Assembly: GCA_020746995.1 (NCBI GenBank)
Contig: JAGPXD010000003.1
Coordinates: 5,580,001-5,644,000, forward strand
Direction of reading: 5' to 3'
Origin: Plectosphaerella cucumerina
Taxonomy: Eukaryota; Ascomycota; Sordariomycetes; Glomerellales; Plectosphaerellaceae
Length of the DNA stretch: 64,000 nucleotides
Part shown: one piece after another, positions 63,853 to 64,000 of the stretch
Position numbering within the stretch: position 1 is the stretch's first letter
Layout of the letters: each line of letters starts with the position of its first letter
Notes under the pieces: generated by a model
Databases searched by the model: none
What the model saw: only the letters and a program-made list of their open reading frames with translations
What the model was told of the DNA's origin: nothing
Made by a program: the position numbers and the translations under genes

Positions 63853-64000
63853 ACTGGTAGCCCTCACGGGATTGGAGGTTTATAAGGGTAATTTGGCCGA
63901 CATAATACATCCGACATAATACTGGTAGCCTTTCACGGGATTGGAGGCTTATAAGGGTAATTTGGCCGAGAACTCCGACACAATACATCCGACAAGCTCA
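63853..64000. repeat. 68-bp tandem repeat, continues past window end
   Basis: Copies start at 63853 and 63921 with ACTGGTAGCC; both contain CACGGGATTGGAGG, then TTATAAGGGTAATTTGGCCG and CATCCGACA. The copies differ by a few substitutions and a short insertion. Confidence 0.85.

Overview
The window is nuclear DNA from a filamentous ascomycete (Pezizomycotina, most likely a Sordariomycete). The evidence is short introns (about 45-235 bp) with GTRNGT donors, CTRAC-like branch sites and YAG acceptors, GC-rich coding sequence, and fungal-specific families: a SAT4/Pth11-type rhodopsin-fold receptor, Dal5-type permease, AIM18-like protein, GRR1 F-box protein and CorA-like membrane proteins. A pectin lyase, a cutinase and a CBM1-GH6 cellobiohydrolase point to a plant-associated or plant-litter lifestyle. 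I cannot name the species. All CDS spans below run from start to stop codon with introns included; exon coordinates are in the evidence.

Layout. 1-8.4 kb (minus strand): a truncated pectin lyase, a ferric reductase, a secreted FAD-linked oxidase and a GPI-anchored Pro/Ser/Glu-rich wall protein. The reductase and the wall-protein promoters both carry exact ATCWGATAA (SreA-type iron GATA) sites. 8.4-15.3 kb (minus): a protein kinase-von Willebrand A fusion, a CorA-like two-TM protein and a small two-exon gene of unknown type. 16.3-18.8 kb: a BSC6-like MFS transporter and a cutinase. 20.7-30.1 kb: a divergent pair, an RG-rich protein of the family often mislabelled geranylgeranyl pyrophosphate synthetase, and a roughly 2290-residue protein that joins an NFX1-type SF1 helicase to three CbbX/SpoVK-type AAA+ modules. 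30.7-37.1 kb: GRR1, AIM18-like and glutaredoxin. 39.4-46.6 kb: a BAG-domain co-chaperone with no usable AUG for its N-terminus, a rhodopsin-fold membrane protein, a secreted alpha/beta hydrolase and ribosomal protein uL13. 48-56.5 kb: an orphan protein, a Dal5-type permease, AP-2 mu and the cellobiohydrolase. 59 kb: a small CCHC zinc-knuckle protein behind an exon-like cascade. 59.5-64 kb: gene-poor, with 17-bp and 68-bp tandem repeats.

Most of the window is ordinary euchromatin of unlinked housekeeping and secreted-enzyme genes; there is no secondary-metabolite cluster. The points most worth following are the AUG-free 1.28-kb leader of the BAG gene, the helicase/triple-AAA protein with its divergently transcribed RG-rich partner, the two promoters with iron-type GATA boxes, and the kinase-VWA gene next to a CorA-like gene.
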